64,000 nucleotides of DNA from an uncultured Pseudomonadales bacterium (GTDB lineage: Bacteria > Pseudomonadota > Gammaproteobacteria > Pseudomonadales > Cellvibrionaceae), in NCBI GenBank assembly GCA_947494095.1, contig CANLTI010000002.1:62001-126000 (forward strand), written 5' to 3'. Every line of letters begins with the position of its first letter. Positions within the stretch are counted from its first letter, which is position 1. A program made the position numbers and the translations under genes. Positions 48,902 to 58,991 of this stretch are shown here, one piece after another. The notes under the pieces are model-generated. The model was not told the DNA's origin. It searched no databases and saw only the letters and a program-made list of their open reading frames with translations.

Positions 48902-49942
48902 ATGCATAAACGATTTTTTAGAGATGGCATGTTGATACTGATGGCCTCAGTGTTTTTTATTCAACATACGCACGCCGCGCAATGTGACTACAACATTATT
49001 AATGATTGGGGTAGTGGCTTTCAGGCTGAAATAAAAATTACGAATAATGAGGCGCAGCCTGTTAATGGCTGGACTGTGGGGTGGCAGTATACCGATGGCT
49101 CGTCGATTACGGGTAGTTGGAATGCTACCGTATCAGATAGCAGCCCGTATACAGCCTCAGCACTTACTTGGAATGCAAAAATTGCGACTGGCGAGTCTGT
49201 TGCTTTTGGCTTTACAGGCACTAACGGTAAAACAGCGGCCTCTGTGCCGATGGTAACCGGTGCAGTGTGCAAGACAGGCAATGTTTCAAGTGCTATGAGT
49301 TCGAGTAGCATTGCAGCTTCTTCAAGTAGCTCGGTAGTGGTTTCGAGTTCGTCGGTTGCCAGTTCAGTGCCTGTGAACTCTTCGAGTATTGCATCGTCTA
49401 GCTCAAGCGCTGCCAATAGCGATGCGTGGCGTTTAGATGCCAATCAATCACGCTTAAATTTTACGACCACTAAAAAAATTCATGTCGTTGAAAATATGCG
49501 CTTTACGCGTTTATCGGGTGCGGTGAGTGATAGCGGCTCGGCGACCTTAGTGATTGACTTAGCGAGTGTGGCATCGGGTATTGCTGTACGTGATGGCAGA
49601 ATGAGAAATTCATTATTCGAGACATCCATATTTAATGCAGCTGTTGTAACGCTACCTGTTGATATGAATGCTTTATCTGCAATCGCAGTTGGCCAGTCAT
49701 CAACGATTAACGTAGTCGCCGAACTCAATCTACATGGCGTTACTAATGATATTACCACTAACCTAAAAATATCCCGTTTAACCGCGTCAACTATCATGGT
49801 GCAAAACGTGGCGCCGATCATTGTATTGGCCGATGACTACGACCTAGAGAGCGGTGTTGAGACGCTACGCACGCTGGCTAACCTGAGCTCAATTGGTAAA
49901 GCCGTACCTGTGGATTTCACCTTGTTTTATAACGCCCTATGA
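48902..49942 (+). CDS. Secreted CBM2-YceI protein
   Basis: 346 residues: signal peptide ending THAA, CBM2 carbohydrate-binding module (about 23-118, QCDYNIINDWGSGFQAEIKI with conserved Trp in WTVGWQYTDG and LTWNAKI), poly-serine linker (about 120-170) and a YceI domain (about 175-346, WRLDANQSRLNFTTTKK with VVAELNLHGVTNDI). CBM2 binds cellulose or chitin; YceI is a lipocalin-like barrel that binds isoprenoid quinones. The same pairing is reported for Cellvibrio japonicus Cbp2E, implicated in oxidative cellulose attack. It starts an operon with the larger fusion 28 bp downstream. Confidence 0.9.
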   Translation: MHKRFFRDGMLILMASVFFIQHTHAAQCDYNIINDWGSGFQAEIKITNNEAQPVNGWTVGWQYTDGSSITGSWNATVSDSSPYTASALTWNAKIATGESVAFGFTGTNGKTAASVPMVTGAVCKTGNVSSAMSSSSIAASSSSSVVVSSSSVASSVPVNSSSIASSSSSAANSDAWRLDANQSRLNFTTTKKIHVVENMRFTRLSGAVSDSGSATLVIDLASVASGIAVRDGRMRNSLFETSIFNAAVVTLPVDMNALSAIAVGQSSTINVVAELNLHGVTNDITTNLKISRLTASTIMVQNVAPIIVLADDYDLESGVETLRTLANLSSIGKAVPVDFTLFYNAL

Positions 49943-49970
49943 ATCTAACGGAATTTAAAGAGTATTTATT

Positions 49971-52900
49971 ATGAAGCAGAAAAAAAATACATTTAGGTCT
50001 TCCTTTGGGTTTGTGATTGAGACAACCCAAAGTATTATGCACACCGCACGTAAAATAATTATAAGCGGCCAATCGATAGGGCTAACGGCAGGTCTTTTAT
50101 GCTCGACACTCAGTTTACAAGCCTTTGCTGGCGCCACGTGCGAGCATATTGTTGGTAACGCTTGGGATTCGGGCTTTAGTGCTAAGATTGTTATTACGAA
50201 TACTGGTACTACGCCGATTAATGATTGGCAAAGTGTGTCTTGGGGTTACCCTGCGGGTATGGCACGTACCGATGGCTGGAATGCAAATGTGACAGGTACT
50301 AACCCTTATACCGCAACACCGCTTAATTGGAACCGCAGTATTGCACCGGGTCAGGCTATCGAGTTTGGTATGAATGGCAGTAGTGGTGGCCAAGCGCCCA
50401 CCAATATTGTAGTTACAGGTCCACTGTGTGATGGCACGGCAGTGAGTAGTTCGTCTGTGGTTAGCAGTAGCTCTTCGGTCAGTACTTCATCAACTGTGAG
50501 TTCGTCTTCAAGCGCATCTAATACAGAGCAAGCTTTGTGGTTACTTAAGCCACAAGAGTCTAATGTGCATTTTGTGACAGTAAAAAAAGAGCACACTGGC
50601 GAGGTGAGCACCTATACCAACATTAGCGGTAGTGTTGCCGTTGATGGTAGCGCTACCTTTGCGATCGATTTAAATAGCGTAGAATCAAATATTACAACGC
50701 GTAACCAGCGTATGCGTAATTTTTTGTTTGAAACAAATATTTTGCCTAATATGTATTACAGCGTCGATATTGACCCCGCTATTATCGAAGTGATGCCGCG
50801 TGGTACCACTCGCGAGCAAACCTTGCAGGGGGTTTTATCGTTACACGGTATTAATCAAGCAGTTAGTGCTGATGTGTTAATTGTAAAACACACAAATAAC
50901 AAAATATCAGTATCTAATCGCACGCCTATTCTTGTTGATAGTAAAAACTTTGATATGAACGGTGGCATTGAGGTTTTACGTACTGTGGCTAATCTAACCT
51001 CTATTGGCGAGGTGGTCCCGGTATACTTTCATTTAGTGCTTACTGCAAATACAAACCCTAATGCTGGCGCTATTGCACGCGATGCTCAACCGGCAGCGCC
51101 GAGCGCGCTTGGCGGCGCTTTTGATGCAAACTCTAACGATGCAACTTTAACGTGGGTCGATAATGCGAATAATGAGTCGGGCGTTATTGTGCGGCGCAAA
51201 GGGCCTGACGGTTTATGGTCAACACAAGGCACAGTGGCGCAAAATATTATTACTTTTGTGAATCGTTTAACCGCGATAGGTAATTATGAATATAAAGTGA
51301 TTGCTTATAACGGTAATACGGTTTCTGGCCCGTCTAATACGGCAACTGTTGAAGTGGGTGATGTACGCCCGCCGACCCCGCAAGAGCTAGGTGAAGTTGT
51401 ATATAGCGAGCAATGTGTTGCGTGTCATGGCGGCGGCGCTGCAGGTACCAATATTGCGCCGGCGCTCAATACTGCACGTGATGTAGATGCCATGATTACT
51501 AAAATAGCGACTAGTATGCCGCCAAATAATCCTGGTGCTTGTGACAGGCAGTGTGCGAGTAACGCTGTGGCTTATTTACAAACTTTATGGGTAGAGGAGT
51601 TAAGCTGTACAGCACCGGTTAAATATGGCGCTCGGCAATTAAAAATTCTGACGCAAATAGAATATCAAAATACGTTAACCGATGTACTTAATCTTGATTT
51701 TAACGTGACCGATAAACTCCCAGCAGATACTAAAGTTGGCTTCTTTTTTAATAATACCCAAACGGTACTGAGCTCTACCGCTTACGATGGTTATTTATCG
51801 GTTGCTGAAGAGGTCGCCAAATGGTCAGCCGATCGCAACTTTAGACCGCTCATTAACTGTGCCAATTTTAATACCAATTGCGCTAATCAATTTGTGAATA
51901 ATGCAGGGCTTCAGTTATTTCGCCGTGCACTCACAGCTCAAGAGCGAACAACTTATCGCAATATGGCCAATGGATCAGCAACTGGTGGTGATGTTAAAGA
52001 AGGTATTCAATTAGCCTTAGAAGGCATGCTGTCATCGCCTCAGTTTTTGTATCGCCATGAAGTGGGTGAGCGAGCATCTGGTGGTGATTTGGACGCCGAT
52101 GCTTTTGAGTTAACACCGTATGAGATGGCAACATGGCTGGCTTATACCTTTACCGGCTCAACGCCTGATACGACGTTATTAACCCAAGCGGCTAATAATG
52201 CCCTTCAAACCGATGCACAAGTGCTCACACAGGTGCGTCGCTTATTGGGCACGCCACGAGCAAAAGAAAAGCTCGGTGATTTTGTGGCTGCTGTACTGGG
52301 TACTAATGAACTGGAAAAGTCTCTAAAAGACACCAATGTATGGAATGGCTTTGAGCAAATGGTGCCTCATATGAAGCGTGAATCGCGAGAGTTCTTTTCG
52401 GCGGTAATGCTCGATAGTACCGAATCTTTTGCAACACTTTTTAATGCCGATTTTACTTACGTGAACCAAGCGTTAGCCAATCACTATGGCATCAATGGTG
52501 TATCGGGTAATAACTTCCGTCGTGTTAATACCTCTGACCGTGGAGGGTTAATTGCGAATGGCGGATTTATGGCGCGCTGGGGTGAAGATGTAGAGTCTGC
52601 CCCGTTCCGCCGTGCCGTACGCATTCGTCGTCGTATGTTGTGCCAAGCTATGCCAGCACCACCTGCGGGTATTGATGATGATCGTATTGCGCTACTCGAG
52701 CAACATGCTGACTTTATTAGTGCAAGCACCACAACCAACCGGATGAAGTACGAAATATTAACCAATACGGGCTCTTGTGTTGAGTGTCATAAAGAGTGGA
52801 TGAACCCACTGGCTTTTGGCATGGAAGACTTTGATACCGTAGGCCGTTATCGCACAACCGACCTTAACGGCAATATGATTGATGTGATGGGAGCTTTACA

Positions 52901-53222
52901 TGCGCCGGTTAATCTTGCGGACAAAACATTAAAAGTCGATTTTGAAGGCACTAAAGGGCTCAGCGCGGTATTGGCTGTTTCGCCTAAAGCGCAATCGTGT
53001 TTGCCGCAAAACCTCTTTCGCTATGCTGTTGGTGTAGGGGTTGATGGCATCAATCAAAATAACCCGAATGCCGGCCAGCTCAATGCAACCGAACAAACAG
53101 GTTATGCCTGTGAAGTTCAAGATCTGACCTCGACCATGATGACTCAAAGCCCACGCGCAATGCTGGAAAACTTTGCCACGATGCAAGCGGTACGCTATCG
53201 CAAAGCATGGTCTCGTCAATAA
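49971..53222 (+). CDS. CBM2-YceI-FnIII-cytochrome c-DUF1587/1592/1588/1585 fusion
   Basis: 1083 residues, secreted (hydrophobic signal ends LQAFAGA; ATG 50037 is an alternative start). Order: CBM2 (about 55-150), serine linker, YceI (188-360), fibronectin III (375-463), cytochrome c with CVACHGGG (about 470-540), DUF1587 (QLKILTQIEYQNTLTDVLNL, about 555), DUF1592 (FRRALTAQERTTY, about 650-790), DUF1588 with a second haem motif CVECHKEWMNPLAFGMEDFD (about 837-965) and DUF1585 at the C-terminus. The front half resembles Cbp2D-like proteins (CBM2, YceI, cytochrome); the back half is the planctomycete-type module that always partners DUF1552 proteins. It likely moves electrons at a polysaccharide surface. 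Confidence 0.9.
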   Translation: MKQKKNTFRSSFGFVIETTQSIMHTARKIIISGQSIGLTAGLLCSTLSLQAFAGATCEHIVGNAWDSGFSAKIVITNTGTTPINDWQSVSWGYPAGMARTDGWNANVTGTNPYTATPLNWNRSIAPGQAIEFGMNGSSGGQAPTNIVVTGPLCDGTAVSSSSVVSSSSSVSTSSTVSSSSSASNTEQALWLLKPQESNVHFVTVKKEHTGEVSTYTNISGSVAVDGSATFAIDLNSVESNITTRNQRMRNFLFETNILPNMYYSVDIDPAIIEVMPRGTTREQTLQGVLSLHGINQAVSADVLIVKHTNNKISVSNRTPILVDSKNFDMNGGIEVLRTVANLTSIGEVVPVYFHLVLTANTNPNAGAIARDAQPAAPSALGGAFDANSNDATLTWVDNANNESGVIVRRKGPDGLWSTQGTVAQNIITFVNRLTAIGNYEYKVIAYNGNTVSGPSNTATVEVGDVRPPTPQELGEVVYSEQCVACHGGGAAGTNIAPALNTARDVDAMITKIATSMPPNNPGACDRQCASNAVAYLQTLWVEELSCTAPVKYGARQLKILTQIEYQNTLTDVLNLDFNVTDKLPADTKVGFFFNNTQTVLSSTAYDGYLSVAEEVAKWSADRNFRPLINCANFNTNCANQFVNNAGLQLFRRALTAQERTTYRNMANGSATGGDVKEGIQLALEGMLSSPQFLYRHEVGERASGGDLDADAFELTPYEMATWLAYTFTGSTPDTTLLTQAANNALQTDAQVLTQVRRLLGTPRAKEKLGDFVAAVLGTNELEKSLKDTNVWNGFEQMVPHMKRESREFFSAVMLDSTESFATLFNADFTYVNQALANHYGINGVSGNNFRRVNTSDRGGLIANGGFMARWGEDVESAPFRRAVRIRRRMLCQAMPAPPAGIDDDRIALLEQHADFISASTTTNRMKYEILTNTGSCVECHKEWMNPLAFGMEDFDTVGRYRTTDLNGNMIDVMGALHAPVNLADKTLKVDFEGTKGLSAVLAVSPKAQSCLPQNLFRYAVGVGVDGINQNNPNAGQLNATEQTGYACEVQDLTSTMMTQSPRAMLENFATMQAVRYRKAWSRQ

Positions 53223-53267
53223 ACGACAAATGAAAAATTCTGTCTTTAAAAGATAAAGGTTTAGATT

Positions 53268-54527
53268 ATGAAAATTACCGATAAAAATAAGTTTGATAAA
53301 AACCGCCGAAGTTTATTAAAAACAATCGCTTCGGCAGGGGTATCGCCGGGGTTACTTAAGGCGTCTCCTTTAGTGGCGGGCATGATGATTGCGCGCAATG
53401 CCGATGCATTAAGTAATGTCGAGAGTAATAAAGTCGTGTGCATTTATGTACCCGGCGGTGCTCTTCATCAGTATTGGGCGCCACGGGCTAACTTCTCGTT
53501 GCCTACCATGTCGGCGGGGTTGGAGTCTGTTAAAAATGACTGTTTATGGTTGCGTAATATGGGGCACTCTGGTGCAGGCCATGGCCGTATGCCAACCATT
53601 TTTAATAACGGTTGGAGTGGTGATAGTTTTGAGGTGAATATGGGCCGGATATTAGGTTCAAATAACCCTTATAAATATATTAATTTAGGCGTTCAGAGTA
53701 ATGGCCAAGGCGAAATAACACGTGATGGTGGCCAGCAGGTTAACTTTGAAGATAACCCGTTTGTAGTATTTAATCGGTTATTTGGTAATGGCACAGCACC
53801 TACAACTGGCGGCATTGGCACTAAGCAGTCGGTGATTGATGCACATAAAGAGGCTTTAGATGCTTTAAAGTCTAAGCTCGGTAGCTATGAAATTGAGCGC
53901 TTAGATCGCCATGTGACCGCCATTCAAGAAACCGAAAGCCGTTTGCAAAACGCAGGCGGCGGTGGAGGTGGCGGAGGTGCTTGTAATGCGGGCGCTACAC
54001 CCAGTCCGTTTGCTTTAAACGATACAACCTTTACCCAGCAAGCACATTTACAAGCTGACATCATTGCTTTAGCTTTAAAGTGTAATCTCACCAGTGCTGC
54101 ATCGATTGGTTGGGGTAACCATCAAGGTGAATTTAGTGTGCCAGAGTTAAATTATAAAGGCATTTATCACCAATCTATTCATGGCGGCCAAGGCGGGCCG
54201 ACTTATAGCCATTATCAAGAGATGCGCGGCCACTTAAGCTCATTATCGGGTTACCTGATCAATCAATTAAAAACGGAAGGTATTCTTAATAATACATTAG
54301 TGATCGAGCTATCGGATATGGGTAACGGTGATGGACATTCAGGTAATGATTGCCCCTCTATGATTGCTGGTGGTGGTAATTCGATTAATACCGGTAATGT
54401 GCAAGCCGGTGGACCTTCATATAATAATCTACACGTATTGCATACTGCGGCCGTCGCTTTAGGTGCAGACCAGTCCAGTCAGTATCAGGGCTATGCCAAT
54501 GATGTGATTCCGGGTGTTATTAGCTAA
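53268..54527 (+). CDS. Tat-exported DUF1552 protein
   Basis: 419 residues. The N-terminus KNRRSLLKTIASAGVSPGLL is a twin-arginine signal, so the protein is exported folded, perhaps with a metal. The body follows the DUF1552 family: IYVPGGALHQYWAP, LRNMGHSGAGHGRMP, IDAHKEALDALKSKLGS and TLVIELSDMGNGDGHSGNDCPSMIAGGG. These belong to an alkaline-phosphatase/sulfatase-like fold family whose substrates are unknown. A glycine-only stretch sits near residue 233. It follows the DUF1592 fusion by 45 bp, the invariant neighbour arrangement, and is closed by a strong terminator. Confidence 0.88.
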   Translation: MKITDKNKFDKNRRSLLKTIASAGVSPGLLKASPLVAGMMIARNADALSNVESNKVVCIYVPGGALHQYWAPRANFSLPTMSAGLESVKNDCLWLRNMGHSGAGHGRMPTIFNNGWSGDSFEVNMGRILGSNNPYKYINLGVQSNGQGEITRDGGQQVNFEDNPFVVFNRLFGNGTAPTTGGIGTKQSVIDAHKEALDALKSKLGSYEIERLDRHVTAIQETESRLQNAGGGGGGGGACNAGATPSPFALNDTTFTQQAHLQADIIALALKCNLTSAASIGWGNHQGEFSVPELNYKGIYHQSIHGGQGGPTYSHYQEMRGHLSSLSGYLINQLKTEGILNNTLVIELSDMGNGDGHSGNDCPSMIAGGGNSINTGNVQAGGPSYNNLHVLHTAAVALGADQSSQYQGYANDVIPGVIS

Positions 54528-54565
54528 TGCGATATGGATAGCAACCTGTTAAGCAGGCACTTATC

Positions 54566-54596
54566 AAGCCGGTACTCTTTGAGTACCGGCTTTTTT
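54566..54596 (+). terminator. Rho-independent terminator after DUF1552
   Basis: AAGCCGGTACTC (54566-54577), loop TTT, GAGTACCGGCTT (54581-54592) and a T run. Ends the CBM2-YceI redox operon. Confidence 0.92.
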
Positions 54597-54634
54597 ATGG
54601 GCTGGGTTTAATGACGCAAGGTAAGCTGGGTGTA

Positions 54635-55243
54635 TTATTGATTTAAAAACCCAACAACGCCAGTAAAGACTATTTCGGCGGCCATAGCAGCCAAGATTAA
54701 GCCACTCACTTTAGATAAAATATTTAAACCGGTTTTACCAAGCGCGCGCTCTAACATACCCGATAGCAAGAGCATAGCACCGACTACGATAAGCGCCGAT
54801 AACATGCCTAGCATACCAACAAAGGTTTCGGTAAAGGTGGGTAGCTCGGCACCTAATACCAAAATAGTACCGATAGTGGCAGGCCCAACAATAACGGGCA
54901 TTGCCAGCGGTACAACCGCAATATCATCCCGTTCTTCATCCGGCAGGCCTTTGGCATGATTACGCGTGCCACTATTGACCAGGCTAACGGCAGTCAAAAA
55001 TAGCAGTGACCCAGCCCCAATACGGAACGAATCGAGTGTAATACCAATCGCTTCAAATAAAATAGGCCCGGCAAAAAACAAGACAACACCAATAGTGGCA
55101 GAGGCAAAAATCGCTCTTAGTGCGGTGTTTCTTTTTACAGCACTCGTTTCGCCACGGGTTAATGCCAAAAACATCGTCACGACAAAGAAAGGTGCAAACA
55201 AAAACACAAATTTTATGGCGATTGTAAAGTACAACTCAGTCAT
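54635..55243 (-). CDS. MarC-family (UPF0056) membrane protein
   Basis: 202 residues with six predicted membrane helices. Family features are present: FLFAPFFVVTMFLALT at the N-terminus, AVVPLAMPVIVGPATIGTIL in the middle and VSGLILAAMAAEIVFTGV at the C-terminus. MarC proteins were once linked to multiple antibiotic resistance but their function is unknown. Single gene, convergent with the DUF1552 operon. Confidence 0.9.
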   Translation of the reverse strand: MTELYFTIAIKFVFLFAPFFVVTMFLALTRGETSAVKRNTALRAIFASATIGVVLFFAGPILFEAIGITLDSFRIGAGSLLFLTAVSLVNSGTRNHAKGLPDEERDDIAVVPLAMPVIVGPATIGTILVLGAELPTFTETFVGMLGMLSALIVVGAMLLLSGMLERALGKTGLNILSKVSGLILAAMAAEIVFTGVVGFLNQ

Positions 55244-55665
55244 GGCAATAATCCAATAGTGGAATAAAAGGGCGGCGATTATATCGACATTTTGGCATAA
55301 GTGGAGGGCTTATACTCACTTATATTGTAGCTTTACCTTGAAGATATTTTATGGCGATTTTAGGCTATCGCGAAGCCTGTGTATTTTCCATGGTTCGAGC
55401 GTATTCACGGTCTTATATTGCTCTATGCAGTGAGCGAGGTATCAATGTTTAAGGCTTATTGCCTAGTAATGAGGCCTCTTTAGGAAACTTAATTTGTCTC
55501 AGTGATCTATAGCTGTGGGTTTGAGGTTTGGTTCCTGAGCGGTTGACCGTTATGGGCTTAGCTTTGTGAGCTGTCGCCTGCTAACAGCTGCTACTATATA
55601 CACCGTGAGTGTCTTCATGGTATTACCCGCTTTGCATTCATCTATCAATACCTTAAGGGTCTCAC
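55244..55665. other. Intergenic region, no supported gene
   Basis: 422 bp between the divergent marC-family and VOC genes. A short frame at 55566-55766 overlaps the VOC gene in another phase and is not called. Promoters are expected; none stands out. Confidence 0.55.
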
Positions 55666-56154
55666 ATGAAAATATCTGCCATAGTCTTTGCCATACTTTG
55701 TACTGGCATTACATCGGTTGCGAGTGCAAAACCTGCGATCGTAAAACCATTAACCTCGGGCTTTAACCACGTGGGCTTAACTGTTTCTGATCTGAGCGGA
55801 TCTACCGATTTTTTTACTAAAACATTACACTGGACGTTAGTTGGTGGTGATAAGGATTACCCCTCTCATTTTGTCTCTGATGGCAAGATGACTTTAACTT
55901 TGTGGCAAACAAAAGATCCGAAAAAAGTCATTCAATTTGATCGTAAAAATAATGTAGGATTGCATCATTTGGCTTTTACGGTTGATTCACTTGAGCAGCT
56001 GAATGCACTTTATAACGCAGTTAAAGCGGTAGAGGGTGTGGTTGTTGAATTTGCTCCAGAGCTAGCTTATGGCGGGCCGGGTATGCACATGATGATACGG
56101 GAGCCCAGTGGCAATCGCTTAGAGTTCTCGTATCGCCCTAGCGCTAAAAAATAA
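55666..56154 (+). CDS. Exported VOC-superfamily (glyoxalase-like) protein
   Basis: 162 residues with a cleavable signal peptide (ISAIVFAILCTGITSVASA), unusual because most vicinal-oxygen-chelate proteins are cytosolic. The single VOC domain keeps three metal-ligand-type residues: His in FNHVGLTVSDL, His in VGLHHLAFTVDSL and Glu in NRLEFSYRP. Known relatives are lyases, dioxygenases and metal-dependent detoxification enzymes; the substrate here is unknown. It stands alone on its strand. Confidence 0.85.
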   Translation: MKISAIVFAILCTGITSVASAKPAIVKPLTSGFNHVGLTVSDLSGSTDFFTKTLHWTLVGGDKDYPSHFVSDGKMTLTLWQTKDPKKVIQFDRKNNVGLHHLAFTVDSLEQLNALYNAVKAVEGVVVEFAPELAYGGPGMHMMIREPSGNRLEFSYRPSAKK

Positions 56155-56333
56155 GTCATTATGCAAAAATATCGTCTTAGTCTTATATCGTAATTATAAT
56201 GCTTCCATTGCTATATTTTAGTCCTTGATTGTACAGCCTCACCTACACTTATATCTAACCGTAATATCTTCATTATCATTATTTTTAGGGTTTGTGTGGC
56301 GCTATGCTTGTGTATAGCGATAAGGGTTTGTCA

Positions 56334-57626
56334 GTGAAGTCTCATATTTATAACATACTGCGTTTAAGTGCCGCTTTATTGACGGTGCTACTGCTGGTTT
56401 TGGTGCAATATCTTCCTGAGCGTGAAAAATCTATTTTAAAAAATCCTGATTTTAGTATTGATCTTTATAGCGAAACTGCATCACAAGGCAAAGCCTCTAT
56501 TGAATGGCTAGACTCGCACAAGGATAAATGGCGTTGTCAGCATCAACCTTACAAAAATATTAGTTGTGGCCAGGCCCTAACTTTAAAATCAGAAGTCGGT
56601 TTGGGTATTGATTTATCTGGCTTTAAAGCGATACGTTTAAAGATGTGGTACGAGGGTAGTGGCAATCGCTTTCGTGTTTTTATACGCAATTTTGAAGAGG
56701 GAATATCAGTTGAAGGAGATTACAGCTCGACTAAATTTATGTCTTTATTAATTAAAACACGTGAATTAAATGATGGCACGCTAGACATTAATTTTAGCGA
56801 GTTTGCCACTGCTCAGTGGTGGGCTGCTCAGTGGGATGTGAACCGAGAAGATGCAAGGGTTTCGGTTGATATGGTGCAAACGATGGGTATTGATTTTATT
56901 GATGCCGGCGACCATGTGGTAAAAATAGTCGATATTATTATCATTGGTGATTGGGTTAAACCCGATGTTTTATATTTTGCAGTTTTAATGATTTGGTTAG
57001 TGATTATTGTGAGTGAAGGCGTTGTGCGTATTTATAATTTGTATCGGCGCTCGGTGCGCAGTGAAGAAACAATTTTTGCTTTGGTGCATAATAATGTCAA
57101 GCTCACTCAAGAGCAGTTATCACTAAAAGAGCGTGTTGGGCGCGACCCGTTAACTGGCGCGCTGAACAGAGACGGCTTACAGCATTACCTCGATCGATTA
57201 AGTATCGAGCAAGGTAATGTTCCGCTAGGTATTTTATTATTAGATATTGACTATTTTAAATCGATTAATGATGATTATGGCCATGCTGTAGGTGATGAAG
57301 TCCTTAAGCAATTAGTGGTTTTAGTTGTTAATAATAGTCGTGCTAGTGATTGCTTTGTACGCTGGGGTGGTGAAGAGTTTATATTGGTATGCCCTGATGT
57401 TCTGAATGATCAGCTTTTTGTGATTGCCGAAAAATTGCGATGTCTTGTGGAGTTTTTTGATTTTTGTGATGGTGATGAATTTAATATTACGGTCAGTATT
57501 GGCGCAGCTATAGGTCTAACTAATAATATTGACGCTTTAATTAAGCAGGCTGATAGTCGGCTGTATAGGGCAAAAGCCAATGGACGCAATCAAGTTAATT
57601 TTGTTGACCCTCACGCTGAATATTAA
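56334..57626 (+). CDS. Membrane diguanylate cyclase (GGDEF)
   Basis: About 430 residues. I prefer GTG 56334 because AAGGG lies 7 bp before it and the product begins directly with a membrane anchor (MKSHIYNILRLSAALLTVLL); ATG 56304 and TTG 56292 are alternatives. Between two membrane helices lies a periplasmic domain of about 180 residues (with GIDLSGFKAIRLKMWYEGSG, a galactose-binding-like pattern), then a cytosolic GGDEF domain with DPLTGALNRDGL, DIDYFKSINDDYGHAVGD and the active-site motif WGGEEF. It should make cyclic di-GMP in response to a periplasmic cue. No inhibitory RxxD motif was seen just before GGEEF. Confidence 0.9.
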   Translation: MKSHIYNILRLSAALLTVLLLVLVQYLPEREKSILKNPDFSIDLYSETASQGKASIEWLDSHKDKWRCQHQPYKNISCGQALTLKSEVGLGIDLSGFKAIRLKMWYEGSGNRFRVFIRNFEEGISVEGDYSSTKFMSLLIKTRELNDGTLDINFSEFATAQWWAAQWDVNREDARVSVDMVQTMGIDFIDAGDHVVKIVDIIIIGDWVKPDVLYFAVLMIWLVIIVSEGVVRIYNLYRRSVRSEETIFALVHNNVKLTQEQLSLKERVGRDPLTGALNRDGLQHYLDRLSIEQGNVPLGILLLDIDYFKSINDDYGHAVGDEVLKQLVVLVVNNSRASDCFVRWGGEEFILVCPDVLNDQLFVIAEKLRCLVEFFDFCDGDEFNITVSIGAAIGLTNNIDALIKQADSRLYRAKANGRNQVNFVDPHAEY

Positions 57627-57696
57627 CCCTAAACTGGCTTAATATTCGCTCTAAGGCTGCCTAATATTAATGTTAAGATGAATAGCGGCTTTTTAG

Positions 57697-58359
57697 ATGC
57701 AAGGCTATAATGGCAGCCCTTTACAAAACTCAGAGCCTATTGTGACTAACCGCCGCCAAGCTAAAAAGCCTAAAGTAGCAACTGCTAAACCCGTTAAAAC
57801 GGGAGCAGCTAATGTCAAAATTATTGCCGGTCAGTGGCGTGGGCGCGTATTGCGCTTTCCTGAGGTTGATGGCTTGCGCCCAACCGGTAACCGTATTCGT
57901 GAGACGCTTTTTAACTGGTTGGCGCCTGCTTTGCCGGGCAGCCGCTGTCTTGATGCCTTTAGCGGTAGTGGCGCATTGGGGTTTGAAGCACTGTCACGTG
58001 GTGCGACCCATATCACAATGTTAGAGCCCGATCGTACAGCAAACCAACACCTACATAATAATATGAGGCTACTAGAAGCTAGCGGTTGTAAAATATTTGG
58101 TGTATGCGCTGAGCAATGGTTAGCCATACCAGCGCCCGAGCAATTTGATATTGTGTTTATTGACCCGCCTTTTACACTCGATTTATGGCCTGATGTATTG
58201 GCCAAACTAGAGCAAAACGGATGGCTTGCCGCCAACGCATACATTTATATTGAAACACCTAAGCACTATATATTGCATACTCCTGCACGTTGGCAATTAC
58301 ATCGCAGTAAGCAAGCAGGGCAAGTGACATTTTCGCTTTATCAACGTGGTAGTGATTAA
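57697..58359 (+). CDS. rsmD: 16S rRNA (guanine966-N2)-methyltransferase RsmD
   Basis: 220 residues; SAM-dependent enzyme modifying G966 of 16S rRNA. Hallmarks: VKIIAGQWRGRVLRFPEVDG, LRPTGNRIRETLFNWL, the SAM loop CLDAFSGSGALGFEALSRGA and the catalytic FDIVFIDPPF. The first 40 residues are a Lys/Ala-rich tail. It precedes coaD, a common pairing in gammaproteobacteria. Confidence 0.96.
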   Translation: MQGYNGSPLQNSEPIVTNRRQAKKPKVATAKPVKTGAANVKIIAGQWRGRVLRFPEVDGLRPTGNRIRETLFNWLAPALPGSRCLDAFSGSGALGFEALSRGATHITMLEPDRTANQHLHNNMRLLEASGCKIFGVCAEQWLAIPAPEQFDIVFIDPPFTLDLWPDVLAKLEQNGWLAANAYIYIETPKHYILHTPARWQLHRSKQAGQVTFSLYQRGSD

Positions 58360-58439
58360 TTAAACGCTAATGACTTTGGCTCGCAGCAAAACCAAAAGCA
58401 CCTAGCTACGTTAAAAGTTGGTACACTCACCCAATTTAA

Positions 58440-58991
<552 letters not shown>

